From positions 1 to 64,000 of the forward strand of contig NZ_JNZD01000029.1 in NCBI RefSeq assembly GCF_000725495.1: a stretch of 64,000 nucleotides of DNA, read 5' to 3'. This DNA comes from Streptomyces aureus. GTDB taxonomy: Bacteria > Actinomycetota > Actinomycetes > Streptomycetales > Streptomycetaceae. The notes beneath the pieces are model-generated. The model was not told where the DNA came from. It saw nothing but the letters and a program-made list of their open reading frames with translations, and searched no databases. The stretch's first letter is position 1. Every line of letters begins with the position of its first letter. Position numbers and translations under genes: made by a program. Of the stretch, positions 7,919-16,475 are shown piece after piece.

Positions 7919-10474
7919 TCACGGCTGGTCGTCGGCCAGCTCCGCCACCCCCGTGACCCGGTGCAGCGGATAGGTGCGGACCTCGTCCGCCGTGTGGTCG
8001 TACGCCGTGACGAAGCCGCCCTCGACCCGGATGGGGGCGATGACGCGCTGGCTGGCCGAGCCCTCGGCGTTGACGTAGCCGATCCACACCGCCTCGCCCG
8101 TCATCACCGCGGCCTGCATGGTCGCGAGCGTCTCCGCGGAGCTGGTGCGGGGCAGCGCCCCGTCGCCGGGGCGGCCCCCGGCCGGGTCCTCCTTGCGCGG
8201 GGCCGTGGAGGCCAGGTCCCCGGCCCGGATCGCCCTGATCGCGGCGCCGAGGAGCGTGGCGTCGGGGACCGGCGGCCCGTCCGGGACCGGCTCGGGCGCC
8301 GTGCGCGGCGGGGTGCGGTGGGCGTGCGCCCGGCTGATCAGCACGTCGCCCTCGGCGGACTCGGCGGCCGGCGCGAAGCCCATCGTCCGGAGGCCGGCGA
8401 GGAGGGTCGTCGGGTCGGACTGCGCGACCAGCACCGTCGGCGCGATCCGCCGCAGCCCGTACTCCTGCGACCGCTTGTCGGCGAGGATCTCGTTGAGCAC
8501 CGCCTCGTCGTCGCAGCGGACGTACGCCGACGCCGCCCCGATCCGCAGATGGCCGTGCCGGCGCGCCATGTCGTCGATCAGATAGGCCAGCGGCTGCGGG
8601 ACCGGCGTGCGGGAATGGGCGGCGAGGAAGGCGTGCAGGTCGGAGGCCGAACGGCCCGCGTCGAGCGCCCGGCGCACCGAGGCCGGGGTGAAGCGGTACA
8701 CCGTCGCCCCGCCCTTGGACTCGACGTCCGCGAGCACCCCGAGCGTCTCGGCGAGCGGGCGCTCCAGCGGGCCGGGCGCCACCGCCGTCAGGTCCGCCTG
8801 GAGCAGGACGTGGTCGAGCGGTTCCGGCAGCAGCGGCGCGAGGAGGGCGGCGGCCCGGGCCGCCGCGGCGGCCTGCTCGGCGGGGGAGTGCGGGGCAGCG
8901 GCCACGGGGGCTGCCACCGCGGTGCGCCGTTTGTGGTGGGCGGGAAGCCGGTCGCCCGGACCCGAGGGCGGGGGCGTCCGCGTGGCCTTCGGGGCGGGCA
9001 GACCGAGCAGCGCGCGCCCCTGCGCGGACAGCGCGCCCCGGCCGGTCACCCCGAGCAGCTCCGCCTCCGACAGCGTCCAGCGGGCCAGCCGGGCCCGCAG
9101 GTCCTCCGGCGCGGGCCGGGCACCGCGCGAGGGCCGCTCCCAGTACAGCCGGGCGAGCAGCGAGTCCGGGTCGGGCGAGGACCCCTCGGGCAGCTCGGCG
9201 AGCAGGGCGAGGACGCGGTGGCGGACCTCGGGGGCCGACGAGCGGTCCAGGCCGGGGCCGAGCGCGGAGAGCGTACGGTCCTTCGCGTCCCGTCCGCCGA
9301 CCAGACCGGCCGTGCGGGTCGCCGCGAGCCACGCCGAGGCGAGCCGCGCCCAGCGCTCGGCGGCGGGCAGCTCCAGCCAGCCGTCGTAGGCGGGCGTCGC
9401 CGCGAACCGCTCGTCCGCCTCGCCGTCGGAGGCCACCAGTCCGGCCGCGAAGGCGAGTTCCACCCAGAACGCGGCGACCGGCTCGGGCAGGTCGAGCGCC
9501 ACCGCCGTCCGCTTCAGGTCCCGCACGCTCATCCCGCCCGCGCGCAGCACCGGGGGACCGCCCTCGTGCCACTCCTTCAGCAGCTCCTCGACGGTGGCCA
9601 GCGTCGTGTACGCCTGGCCGGCCGCGGTGCTGTCCACAGCCTGTGGACCGTGGGTGCCCGCGGCCTCGACCGCGGGGGCGGCGGGCTCCGTCACCCGGTG
9701 CGCGCGACCGGCCCGCAGATGCAGGGCGACCTCCCGGGGCAGGACGACCGTGCCCGGGGCCGTCGGCAGCAGCAACCCCCGCGCGATCAGCCAGCGCAGA
9801 TGCGCCGCGGGTTCGGCCGTCACCTGCCCGTACGGCGGCCCCCACACCAGCCGGGACAGCACGTCCACCGCCTCGGCGGGCGCCCCGTCGAGCAGGGCCG
9901 ACATCCGGGCCCGGTCGGAGAACAGGGCGCTCAGCGAGGCGACCGCGGACACCGAGTCATGGGTGGAGGGCAGCCCGGCCGTGGCCACGATCTCCTGGAT
10001 GCGCCCCGGAGACATGCCGGCCGTGGCCTCGCCGACCGTCGGCCCGAGTCCCGTCGGCGAGGGGTGCTGCGGGGACGGCGCGAGCAGCTCCCGTGCCGTG
10101 CGCACGAGCCGGAGCCGGTCGTCGGGCCCCCAGAGCAGTGCCTGGTCGCGCAGGGTGCCGAGCGCGTGCGGGAAGGCCGCCGTGACCGCCGGGTCGCCGT
10201 CGTCGCCGGCCAGCAGCCCGAGCAGTTCGTCGTACGTCGCCGGGTCGTGCGCCACCGCGAGCGCCTCCGCCGTCTGCAGCGTGAAACGGTCCAGCCGCTC
10301 CAGCGCGCGGACGACCGACGCGCGGGTGCCCGCACGGGTGGCCAGCTGGGTGAGGTCCGTGGGCACGGGGGTGATCAGGTCCGGCCGGGACCGCAGGAGG
10401 GCGGACAGCGAGGCGTCGTCCCGCGCGCGGAGTGCTTCCGCCAGGGACCGCGGGGCGGTCGTCTCGGGGCTCAT
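7919..10474 (-). CDS. Large helicase-associated (XPB-like C-terminal region) protein
   Basis: An 851-aa protein starting at ATG 10474; an in-frame GTG lies at 10498. It has no Walker motifs. The C-terminal third (from A-P-G-P-L-E-R-P-L-A-E-T-L to the end) resembles the helicase-associated or helicase-C-3 module found beside actinobacterial XPB genes. It includes V-Y-R-F-T-P-A-S-V-R-R-A-L-D-A-G and a final WYL-like stretch (W-I-G-Y-V-N-A-E-G). The middle is Ala/Pro-rich. Because it precedes XPB on the same strand with a 75-bp gap, the two are probably cotranscribed and may act together, as Bax1 does with archaeal XPB. That partnership is inference. Confidence 0.75.
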   Translation of the reverse strand: MSPETTAPRSLAEALRARDDASLSALLRSRPDLITPVPTDLTQLATRAGTRASVVRALERLDRFTLQTAEALAVAHDPATYDELLGLLAGDDGDPAVTAAFPHALGTLRDQALLWGPDDRLRLVRTARELLAPSPQHPSPTGLGPTVGEATAGMSPGRIQEIVATAGLPSTHDSVSAVASLSALFSDRARMSALLDGAPAEAVDVLSRLVWGPPYGQVTAEPAAHLRWLIARGLLLPTAPGTVVLPREVALHLRAGRAHRVTEPAAPAVEAAGTHGPQAVDSTAAGQAYTTLATVEELLKEWHEGGPPVLRAGGMSVRDLKRTAVALDLPEPVAAFWVELAFAAGLVASDGEADERFAATPAYDGWLELPAAERWARLASAWLAATRTAGLVGGRDAKDRTLSALGPGLDRSSAPEVRHRVLALLAELPEGSSPDPDSLLARLYWERPSRGARPAPEDLRARLARWTLSEAELLGVTGRGALSAQGRALLGLPAPKATRTPPPSGPGDRLPAHHKRRTAVAAPVAAAPHSPAEQAAAAARAAALLAPLLPEPLDHVLLQADLTAVAPGPLERPLAETLGVLADVESKGGATVYRFTPASVRRALDAGRSASDLHAFLAAHSRTPVPQPLAYLIDDMARRHGHLRIGAASAYVRCDDEAVLNEILADKRSQEYGLRRIAPTVLVAQSDPTTLLAGLRTMGFAPAAESAEGDVLISRAHAHRTPPRTAPEPVPDGPPVPDATLLGAAIRAIRAGDLASTAPRKEDPAGGRPGDGALPRTSSAETLATMQAAVMTGEAVWIGYVNAEGSASQRVIAPIRVEGGFVTAYDHTADEVRTYPLHRVTGVAELADDQP

Positions 10475-10670
10475 CCTGTCAACGGTAGCGGGTGGCACGC
10501 CTCCTGGGCCCGGCCCCCGCCCGGTGGACCGTACGGCGACCCCGCGACGGCCCGGGCGCGGGGACGTCGTACGGCTGCCCGAGGCCCGGACCGGCCGCTC
10601 CCGGCCCGGGGAGAACCGGTACCTTCGTCCCGCACGGGGTATTCAACGCACGCGCCCCGGAGGGGACTTC

Positions 10671-11669
10671 GTGGGGATCGAGAGCGACCAGCTGGTCTTC
10701 GACTATCTGAGCCGGGTCGGCGACCTGGCCCAGCGACGGCAGCTGCCGTCCGCCACCCGCATGCGCCTGGTCACCGAACTGCGCGAGGAGATCGGGCGCC
10801 GCCGGGCCGGCGCCGCCGACAGCCCCGCCGCCGTCCGCCGCATCCTCGACCGCCTCGGCACCCCCGACGAGATCGTCGCCGCGGCCGGAGGCGAGGCGGC
10901 CGGGTCCGGCACCGGGAGCTGGGCCGCCGTGCCGTCCCAGCGCGCCGCCGCCGAACCGGGGGAACGCCCCAAGCGGCTGCGCCGCGCCGTCCCCCGGCCC
11001 CGCCAGGACCCGGAACGGGCCACCGGGGACGCCGGGGCCGGGGCCCCGTCCCCGCCCCATCTGGCGAGCGCGTCCGAACTGGGCGACAGCGCCACCCGGC
11101 CCGACTGGTGGCGCTCCACCGACAGCCCCTTCGGGCTCGGCGACAGCGTGCCCGGGTTCGTCGGCGGCGTCGAGATTCCCGAACTGCTCAAGCCGCCGCC
11201 GGCCGACCGGGACGGGGGAGCGGTCCCGGAGGCGGGAGCCGCCGCGGAGACGGCGCCGGCCGCCGAGGACGAGCCCGCCGCCGAGCCCTCCGTCCCGCGC
11301 CGCGGACCCCGCCGCCTTCTCCCGCGCCCCGGCGGCTACAGCAACCCGCTGCTCCTGCTCGCCGCCGCCCTCCTCGTCGCCGGCGCGGTCCTCGGCAACT
11401 GGATCGCGCTCGGCCTCGGCTGGCTGATCGCCTACGGCTCACGCAGGCTGACGCAGGCGGAGTCGAAGTGGGCCGTCCTGGTCCTGCCCGGCCTGTCCGC
11501 CGCGGCCGGTGTCGTCTGGCTCTGGGGCCGTTCCGACGGCCGCTGGGGCGATCCCGTCGCCCAGGGCCACATGAACGAGGCGATGGCCCAGACCTGGCCC
11601 TTCGTGGTCCGCGGCGCGGCGGTCGCCTCGGCCCTGTACCTGGTCTGGCGTTCCCAGCGCCCCCGCTGA
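10671..11669 (+). CDS. HAAS-domain-like integral membrane protein
   Basis: A 332-aa protein starting at GTG 10671 after AGGGGAC. Residues 1-75 form a charged helical domain (D-Y-L-S-R-V-G-D-L ... L-R-E-E-I-G-R-R ... I-L-D-R-L-G-T-P-D-E-I-V-A-A) typical of HAAS/DUF1700 sensor-like modules. A long disordered Pro/Ala/Glu linker follows. The last 110 residues hold about four hydrophobic segments, beginning N-P-L-L-L-L-A-A-A-L-L-V-A-G. HAAS proteins are often linked to PadR regulators or sigma factors, but none is adjacent. It is divergent from the XPB partner gene across a 196-bp gap. Function unknown. Confidence 0.7.
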   Translation: MGIESDQLVFDYLSRVGDLAQRRQLPSATRMRLVTELREEIGRRRAGAADSPAAVRRILDRLGTPDEIVAAAGGEAAGSGTGSWAAVPSQRAAAEPGERPKRLRRAVPRPRQDPERATGDAGAGAPSPPHLASASELGDSATRPDWWRSTDSPFGLGDSVPGFVGGVEIPELLKPPPADRDGGAVPEAGAAAETAPAAEDEPAAEPSVPRRGPRRLLPRPGGYSNPLLLLAAALLVAGAVLGNWIALGLGWLIAYGSRRLTQAESKWAVLVLPGLSAAAGVVWLWGRSDGRWGDPVAQGHMNEAMAQTWPFVVRGAAVASALYLVWRSQRPR

Positions 11670-11709
11670 GCAGCGGCCCCGCTCGAAGTCGCGGACCTCA
11701 CCGGCGGCC

Positions 11710-11815
11710 GGACCTCGTCCGACGGCGCGGCCCCTGTCCGCCGGCCCGGCTCCCCGCCTGACGGTCAGGACTTCGTCCGACGACGCGGCCCCTGCCCGAT
11801 GGCGCGGCCCGCACT
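11710..11815. repeat. Imperfect direct repeat in intergenic gap
   Basis: In the 317-bp gap 11670-11986 the string TCGTCCGACGGCGCGGCCCCT occurs near 11715 and again, with one change, near 11776, followed by a partial third copy (GATGGCGCGGCCC). No gene is visible in the gap. The copies look like decayed duplicated sequence. Confidence 0.5.
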
Positions 11816-11986
11816 CGACGGCCCGGACCGCTCCAACGGCGCGCGGACCCCGCCCGACACCCGGCCACCGCCCGACGTTCCGGACCGCGCCCACGCGCGG
11901 ACCGCCCCGGCAGAGCTGCCCCCCTGCCGCGCCCTCGCCGAAAGAGCGTGGACGGGCTCAGCGGCGCGCTGGGCACAATGGCCCAT

Positions 11987-12598
11987 ATGACCTCACCTGC
12001 GCTGACCGTCGGCTTCGACCTCGACATGACCCTGATCGACTCCCGCCCGGGGATCCACGCCTGCTTCACGGCGCTGTCGGCCCGGACCGGGACGCCCGTC
12101 GACGCCGATCTCGTGGTCACCCGGCTCGGGCCCCCGCTGGAACAGGAACTCGCGCACTGGTTCCCGGCCGAGCGGATAGGCGAGATGGCCGACCTCTACC
12201 GCGAGATGTACCCCGAGCACGCGATCACCGGCTCGCTCGCGATGCCCGGCGCGCGCGAGGCCGTCGCGGCGGTGCGGGCGGCGGGCGGCCGCGCGCTCGT
12301 GGTGACCGCGAAGTGGGAGCCCAACGCCCGGCTGCACCTGGAGCACCTGGGCATCAAGGCGGACGAGGTCGTCGGCGGCCTGTGGGCCGAGCAGAAGGCG
12401 GTGGCGCTGCGCGAGCACGGCGCGAGCGTGTACGTGGGCGACCACACCGGCGACGTACGCGGGGCGCGCACGGCGCGCGCGTACAGCGTGGCCGTGGCGA
12501 CCGGCCCGTGCGACGCCGGGGAACTGCGCGCGGCGGGCGCGGACGTCGTCCTCACCGACCTCACGGAGTTCCCGGCGTGGCTGGAGAACCACCGCTGA
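11987..12598 (+). CDS. HAD-superfamily phosphatase (phosphoglycolate phosphatase-like)
   Basis: A 203-aa haloacid-dehalogenase hydrolase. Motif I is F-D-L-D-M-T-L-I-D-S at the N-terminus (nucleophile Asp then the second Asp). A helical cap covers residues about 15-80. Motif II is V-V-T-A-K, and motifs III/IV include K-A-V-A-L-R and V-G-D-H-T-G-D-V. These support a Mg-dependent phosphatase, with phosphoglycolate or a nucleotide monophosphate as typical substrates, but substrate cannot be read from sequence. Start choice is uncertain: ATG 11987 gives the usual family N-terminus, while ATG 11978 and GTG 11948 are in frame. None has a strong ribosome binding site, so a leaderless mRNA is possible. 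Confidence 0.82.
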   Translation: MTSPALTVGFDLDMTLIDSRPGIHACFTALSARTGTPVDADLVVTRLGPPLEQELAHWFPAERIGEMADLYREMYPEHAITGSLAMPGAREAVAAVRAAGGRALVVTAKWEPNARLHLEHLGIKADEVVGGLWAEQKAVALREHGASVYVGDHTGDVRGARTARAYSVAVATGPCDAGELRAAGADVVLTDLTEFPAWLENHR

Positions 12599-12688
12599 GA
12601 GCCCGGCGGTCCCGGCACCGACCCGCCGAGACGGGAGCCGCCCGCGACCGTCCCGGGGAACGGCCGCGACGACGGGCGGCCGCCGCCG

Positions 12689-12940
12689 TCAGGAACGGGC
12701 GGCGCGGGCCCGGCGGCGGCCCTGGGCGGCGGACTGGAGCACTCCCGCCGCGGCCAGCAGGAATCCGACGCCCATGAGCATGCTCAGGCCGAACATGTAG
12801 AACGGGAAAGGTTTCGTTCCCAGCAACAGCGGTGCCACGGTGACCAGTGTGGCGAGCGCTCCGATGAAGAACACGATGGCACCGGCACGGATCAGCCGGT
12901 CACCGGCTTCGGGGGAATTCGCTTGGGTTTTGTCACGCAC
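12689..12940 (-). CDS. Small two-TM membrane protein
   Basis: An 83-aa protein from GTG 12940. A short charged N-terminus precedes two hydrophobic helices: A-G-A-I-V-F-F-I-G-A-L-A-T-L-V near residues 19-40 and a second from F-Y-M-F-G-L-S-M-L-M-G near 48-70. A basic tail R-R-R-A-R-A-A-R-S ends it, so the C-terminus is likely cytoplasmic. Similar small proteins are common in Streptomyces and have no assigned role. It converges with the HAD gene, and the 90-bp gap shows no other gene. Confidence 0.65.
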   Translation of the reverse strand: MRDKTQANSPEAGDRLIRAGAIVFFIGALATLVTVAPLLLGTKPFPFYMFGLSMLMGVGFLLAAAGVLQSAAQGRRRARAARS

Positions 12941-13148
12941 CGGACCAGGGTAGTTCCCTGCGCGAAGGAAGAATCCAGCGACGTCCTGTCACGAGCCGAC
13001 GGACCCGTCCACGGGCGGAACCAGGGGGGCCGACGAGAGCGGGCGGCAGGTCTGCACGACCTGGTTGCGCGAGCACGACACCACTTGCCGAGGCCGGCAC
13101 CGTCAACACCCTGGGAAGGGCTCGATGTTCGACAAGGACGGCAACTTC

Positions 13149-13436
13149 TCACGAGCGTGGAGGAGGCTCTGTCTCTGCGTCGGAGCGTCGTGACGAGTCG
13201 CGTCGGCGTGCCATCAGAGTGGTACCGGTGACCACCAGGCCGATCGCCACGACCTTCGCGGCCTGGTAGATCAGTGAAGGGCTGGAACTCGTCCGGCCCA
13301 GGAACGCCCACAGGAGCAGACCGAGTCCGGAAAGCGTCAAGAGGGAGCCGCCGATCGGGCCCAGGCCTCCCCAGCTCCAGGGAGACGCCGCTAACTCGTC
13401 TTCCGTACCAGGCTTTTCACGTTCATCAGCTGTCAT
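13149..13436 (-). CDS. Small two-TM membrane protein with a TTA codon
   Basis: A 95-aa protein from ATG 13436; an upstream in-frame extension to 13508 has no initiation support. Residues 1-25 are acidic and soluble. Two hydrophobic segments follow (I-G-G-S-L-L-T-L-S-G-L-G-L-L-L-W-A and A-A-K-V-V-A-I-G-L-V-V-T-G-T-T-L), then a charged Arg/Ser/Glu tail. Codon 15 is TTA (13392-13394 on the plus strand as TAA), rare in streptomycetes and decoded by the bldA tRNA, so translation is probably development-dependent. No family recognised. It sits at the left edge of the lower-GC island. Confidence 0.6.
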   Translation of the reverse strand: MTADEREKPGTEDELAASPWSWGGLGPIGGSLLTLSGLGLLLWAFLGRTSSSPSLIYQAAKVVAIGLVVTGTTLMARRRDSSRRSDAETEPPPRS

Positions 13437-13593
13437 GACTCGCACATTAACGCAAGTCCGGCCCGTGGTCGTACAGGCCCCTGGCCAGGCCAAGTGAGCG
13501 ACGCCCACAGGCCGCGCAGCCTGTGCGCGAGGGACCTCGTCGGCGTCGTGCCCGCAGCCTCTGGACGTGTGCAGGCGATCTGCTCAAGGCTGC

Positions 13594-15045
13594 TCAGGGG
13601 GCAAGGATCGGTGTCGTGCGAATGCCGAATTCGTGCCTCAGTGCGGAGCGGGCGGCCAGGTAACCGGACATCCCGTGCACGCCAGGTCCCGGCGGTGTGG
13701 ATGCGGAGCACAGGTACACACCGCGGAGCGGCGTGCGGTAGGGATTCACCCGGAGGGCCGGGCGGAGCACGCTCTGCTTCAGGGTCACAGCACCGCCGTT
13801 GATGTCCCCGCCGACGTAATTGGGGTTGTAGGCCTCGTAGTCGCGGGCGCTGATGCCGCGGCTGGCGACGACGGTTTCCGTGAAGCCGGGCGCGTACTGT
13901 TCGATACGTGCCTGCACCATGGGCACGGGGTCCTGGGAGCTTCCGTTCGGTACGTGGGCGTAGGCCCACACCGGCCGTTTTCCGCCCCGGGCCCGAGTGG
14001 GGTCGGTCACGGCAGGGTCGACGACCAGTACGAAGGGCTCTGGTGCGGCGGCACCCGCGGCGGTGAGGCCTTCCTGGTGACGTATCTGCGCCTGCGTCCC
14101 ACCGAGATGTACGGTGCCCGCCAGGCCCACGTCAGGATCCTTCCAAGGGATGGGAGCGTTGACGAGGAAGTCCACCTTGGCGGCCCCGGGGCCGTGGCGG
14201 AAGCGGGAGAGCTGGCGGGCGTAACGGGCGGGGAGCAAGTCGCCGGCGGCTTGGAGAAGACCTTTCGGGGCGGTGTCGAACAACACCACCTTCGATCCCC
14301 GCAGTTGCCTCAGATCATCGATCTTGCATCCTGTGTGGAACGTGCCACCGTGCGCGGTGATGTCCGCGGCCAGGGTCTCGGCGATGCGGCTGCTGCCGCC
14401 TTCTGGGAGGGGCCAGCCGCTACCGTGGGCAAGGTGCCCCAGCAGCAGTGCGATCGCGCCGGACGCGAGACTGGGAAGTCGTCCCACAGCGTGTGCCGCG
14501 ACACCGGTCAGCAGGGCCTTGCCGGCTTCGGTCGTCAGAGTGCGCTTTCCCAGCCGGGTGCCGAGCGTGAGAGTCCGCGCGGCGAACCCGATGGCGACGC
14601 GCAGGTCCCGCGGAACGGCGCGCTGGTGGGAAAGGGCGAGGTCGATCACGTCGGAGCTGTGCTCCAGCAGTGGAGTCATCATGCGCCGCCAGGGTCCACC
14701 GTCCGCCCCCAGCCGAGCACAGGTTGCCTCCAGGTCGTGGTGCGCCAGGGCGGCTGTGCCGTCGGGCAGCGGGTGGGCGTAGCTGATCTCGGGCAGACGT
14801 AAGCGCACCCCGCGCGAGGCCAGATCGAACTCCCGGAAGAACCGCGACGCCGCTGCCATGGGATGAACGGCCGCGCAGACGTCGTGTGTGATATCGGCGT
14901 CGAACAGTGACGTGGTGCGCAGGCCGCCACCGATCTCGTGGTGACCTTCGAAAAGTTGCACCCGCAATCCGGCGCGAGCCATGACGACTGCGGCCGCCAG
15001 TCCGTTCGGCCCCGTCCCCACGATGGCGACGTCCGCCTCTGTCAC
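13594..15045 (-). CDS. Phytoene desaturase-like FAD-dependent oxidoreductase
   Basis: A 483-aa flavoprotein of the phytoene dehydrogenase/PYROXD2-like group. The start GTG 15045 is chosen because AAAGGGAG lies 6-7 bases upstream; a TTG at 15087 lacks this. The dinucleotide-binding motif V-A-I-V-G-T-G-P-N-G is at residues 6-15, and the C-terminal FAD motif reads G-V-Y-L-C-S-A-S-T-P-P-G. Family members desaturate, isomerise or saturate hydrophobic chains such as carotenoids, but no carotenoid genes are nearby. Codon 82 is TTA (14800-14802), implying bldA dependence. It is divergent from the SDP-like operon across a 444-bp gap with shared repeats and may belong to the same function. Confidence 0.8.
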   Translation of the reverse strand: MTEADVAIVGTGPNGLAAAVVMARAGLRVQLFEGHHEIGGGLRTTSLFDADITHDVCAAVHPMAAASRFFREFDLASRGVRLRLPEISYAHPLPDGTAALAHHDLEATCARLGADGGPWRRMMTPLLEHSSDVIDLALSHQRAVPRDLRVAIGFAARTLTLGTRLGKRTLTTEAGKALLTGVAAHAVGRLPSLASGAIALLLGHLAHGSGWPLPEGGSSRIAETLAADITAHGGTFHTGCKIDDLRQLRGSKVVLFDTAPKGLLQAAGDLLPARYARQLSRFRHGPGAAKVDFLVNAPIPWKDPDVGLAGTVHLGGTQAQIRHQEGLTAAGAAAPEPFVLVVDPAVTDPTRARGGKRPVWAYAHVPNGSSQDPVPMVQARIEQYAPGFTETVVASRGISARDYEAYNPNYVGGDINGGAVTLKQSVLRPALRVNPYRTPLRGVYLCSASTPPGPGVHGMSGYLAARSALRHEFGIRTTPILAP

Positions 15046-15134
15046 CGACTGCTCCCTTTCGTCGACAGGCGCTGCCTCCAGGGTCAACCGACGCGGGGCC
15101 CATCGGACGGCTCACTCGATACGCGATAAAGCAA

Positions 15135-15266
15135 ACATGAAACGCCGCGGCTCGGCAAGGCGCAGTGTCGAACGTGTCCGTTCGCTTTGTCTCATTCATC
15201 CCGTAAGTGATCGTTTCATGTGTCGCTTTTCAGTCACATGAGCCTCATAAACATCACTTGTCTCAT
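15135..15266. promoter_or_regulatory. Repeat-bearing divergent control region
   Basis: This part of the gap 15046-15489 is AT-richer than its surroundings. It holds an inverted pair ACATGAAACG (15135-15144) and CGTTTCATGT (15212-15221), and a direct pair TTGTCTCAT at 15187-15195 and 15258-15266. The layout suggests several binding sites for one or two regulators controlling the oxidoreductase and the four-gene operon. No gene is seen in the gap before the precursor start. Confidence 0.5.
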
Positions 15267-15489
15267 GATCACGAGCGCGCTAAGTTAGAAATCAGGAGCG
15301 AACGCGACCAAAGGTCCTGACTTTCTAGATGTTGGGATTTGTTTGCTCCGCATGGTTGCCATGCAGTCGACTCCAGCTCCGAACGCGGGGGACATCCCCG
15401 ATCACCAGTGGCGCTCTCATCCGGAGGCGCCGATGGGATCCGGGAACCGTGGAGCTGTGAGCAATGATCGAAAAATGAAATGGGGAACA

Positions 15490-15819
15490 ATGCAAAAGCG
15501 AACTGTCGGTGCCGTCATCGGTGCCGCTGTCGCGGGTACGTGCCTTGCACTGACCATGCAGGGCTCGGCCCAGGCCACGTCCGCGGCGCCGGTGGCCGAG
15601 AAGGTGGCCGTCAGCAAGGGTGAGGGCGTTGCGCCCAAGGCAGCCGCGAGCGCGGTCGGCCGGGCGGCCGCCCGGGCGGCCGTGCACGCCCGGGCTGCCT
15701 GCCCTTCCGTGGGCCACGCCGTGGGAGCGCTGACGGACAACCTGAGCCTCGGCGGGATCTTCAGCCCGCCGGCCAACATCTCCGGCAGCGTCTCCAGCGC
15801 GACCGCGTTCGATAGGTGA
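15490..15819 (+). CDS. Small secreted peptide precursor of the SDP-like operon
   Basis: A 109-aa protein with a clear Sec signal: K-R, then a hydrophobic stretch from V-G-A-V-I-G-A-A-V-A-G, cleavage expected after Q-A around residue 29. The rest is Ala-rich with basic residues (R-A-A-A-R-A-A-V-H-A-R) and ends with a Gly/Ser-rich tail containing a single mature cysteine (A-C-P-S-V-G-H). ATG 15490 follows GGGGA; ATG 15475 and GTG 15457 are other in-frame starts. Its stop overlaps the next start (GTGA at 15816-15819), so it is translationally coupled to the DUF5819 gene. The placement matches that of SdpC, but no sequence similarity to SdpC was established. Confidence 0.6.
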   Translation: MQKRTVGAVIGAAVAGTCLALTMQGSAQATSAAPVAEKVAVSKGEGVAPKAAASAVGRAAARAAVHARAACPSVGHAVGALTDNLSLGGIFSPPANISGSVSSATAFDR

Positions 15820-16475
15820 CGGCGACTCGTCGCGTCCAGAGGGCGGTACTGCTTGTCGGTGCCGCCCTCCTGGGTGCCCACTTCTCCATTGCGGCCTTCT
15901 CGCAGACGCCGCTGAGTCCTGCCAAGGTGCAAATGGCGCCACTCCTGGACGCCTATCTCCAGCCGTACTTCTCGCAGAACTGGATGCTCTTCGCCCCTGA
16001 TCCGGTGATGGTCGACCAGGGGATCATCGCGCGGGGCCGCTGCAGCGACGGTGAGGTCACGAAGTACTACGACGTGACGGGCCCGTCCATCCAGAGGGTC
16101 CAGAACGACAGGCTCTTTCCCTCGCGCATGTCCCGGGTGGTCAGCAACGGCATCCAGCAGTACAACTCGACCGACGACCTCCTGAGGCGCCTCCGCGATC
16201 AGAAGGAAAAGGGGAAGGCGAAGAAGCCGGGAAAGAATCCCATCCCGCTGCTGCCGTACGAGAAGCGCACGCGCAATCAAGCGGTGAACTACCTCTCAAG
16301 GTATGCCCTGACCCAGATGGATCAGGCGTGCACGGGAGGTCGTCGTCTCCAGGCGGTGCAGGTCCGGATGTATGTCCATTCCCTCCCGCCCTGGTCGCAG
16401 AGAGACAACCCTCACGCACGCGACAAGGTCGACGCCTACGAGTTTCCTTGGAAGGAAGCTGCTGATCTGCAGTGA
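15816..16475 (+). CDS. DUF5819 family protein (SdpA-like position)
   Basis: A 219-aa protein with one N-terminal membrane segment (A-V-L-L-V-G-A-A-L-L-G-A-H-F, residues about 9-27) and a large, probably extracytoplasmic domain. The segment Q-N-W-M-L-F-A-P-D-P near residue 53 is the most recognisable mark of DUF5819. The domain has a lysine-rich stretch (K-E-K-G-K-A-K-K-P-G-K) around residue 135. Both ends overlap neighbours by four bases (GTGA), so precursor, this protein and the HTTM protein are made together. DUF5819 plus HTTM pairing recalls SdpA plus SdpB, which mature the SDP toxin in Bacillus. That role is inferred here. Confidence 0.75.
   Translation: MTATRRVQRAVLLVGAALLGAHFSIAAFSQTPLSPAKVQMAPLLDAYLQPYFSQNWMLFAPDPVMVDQGIIARGRCSDGEVTKYYDVTGPSIQRVQNDRLFPSRMSRVVSNGIQQYNSTDDLLRRLRDQKEKGKAKKPGKNPIPLLPYEKRTRNQAVNYLSRYALTQMDQACTGGRRLQAVQVRMYVHSLPPWSQRDNPHARDKVDAYEFPWKEAADLQ

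Noticed and set aside
6275..11761. Very long plus-strand ORF antisense to XPB and its partner
   Set aside because: High GC bias keeps antisense frames open. The minus-strand genes here have clear family motifs, and the antisense product is repetitive Arg/Gly/Leu with no motif or ribosome binding site.
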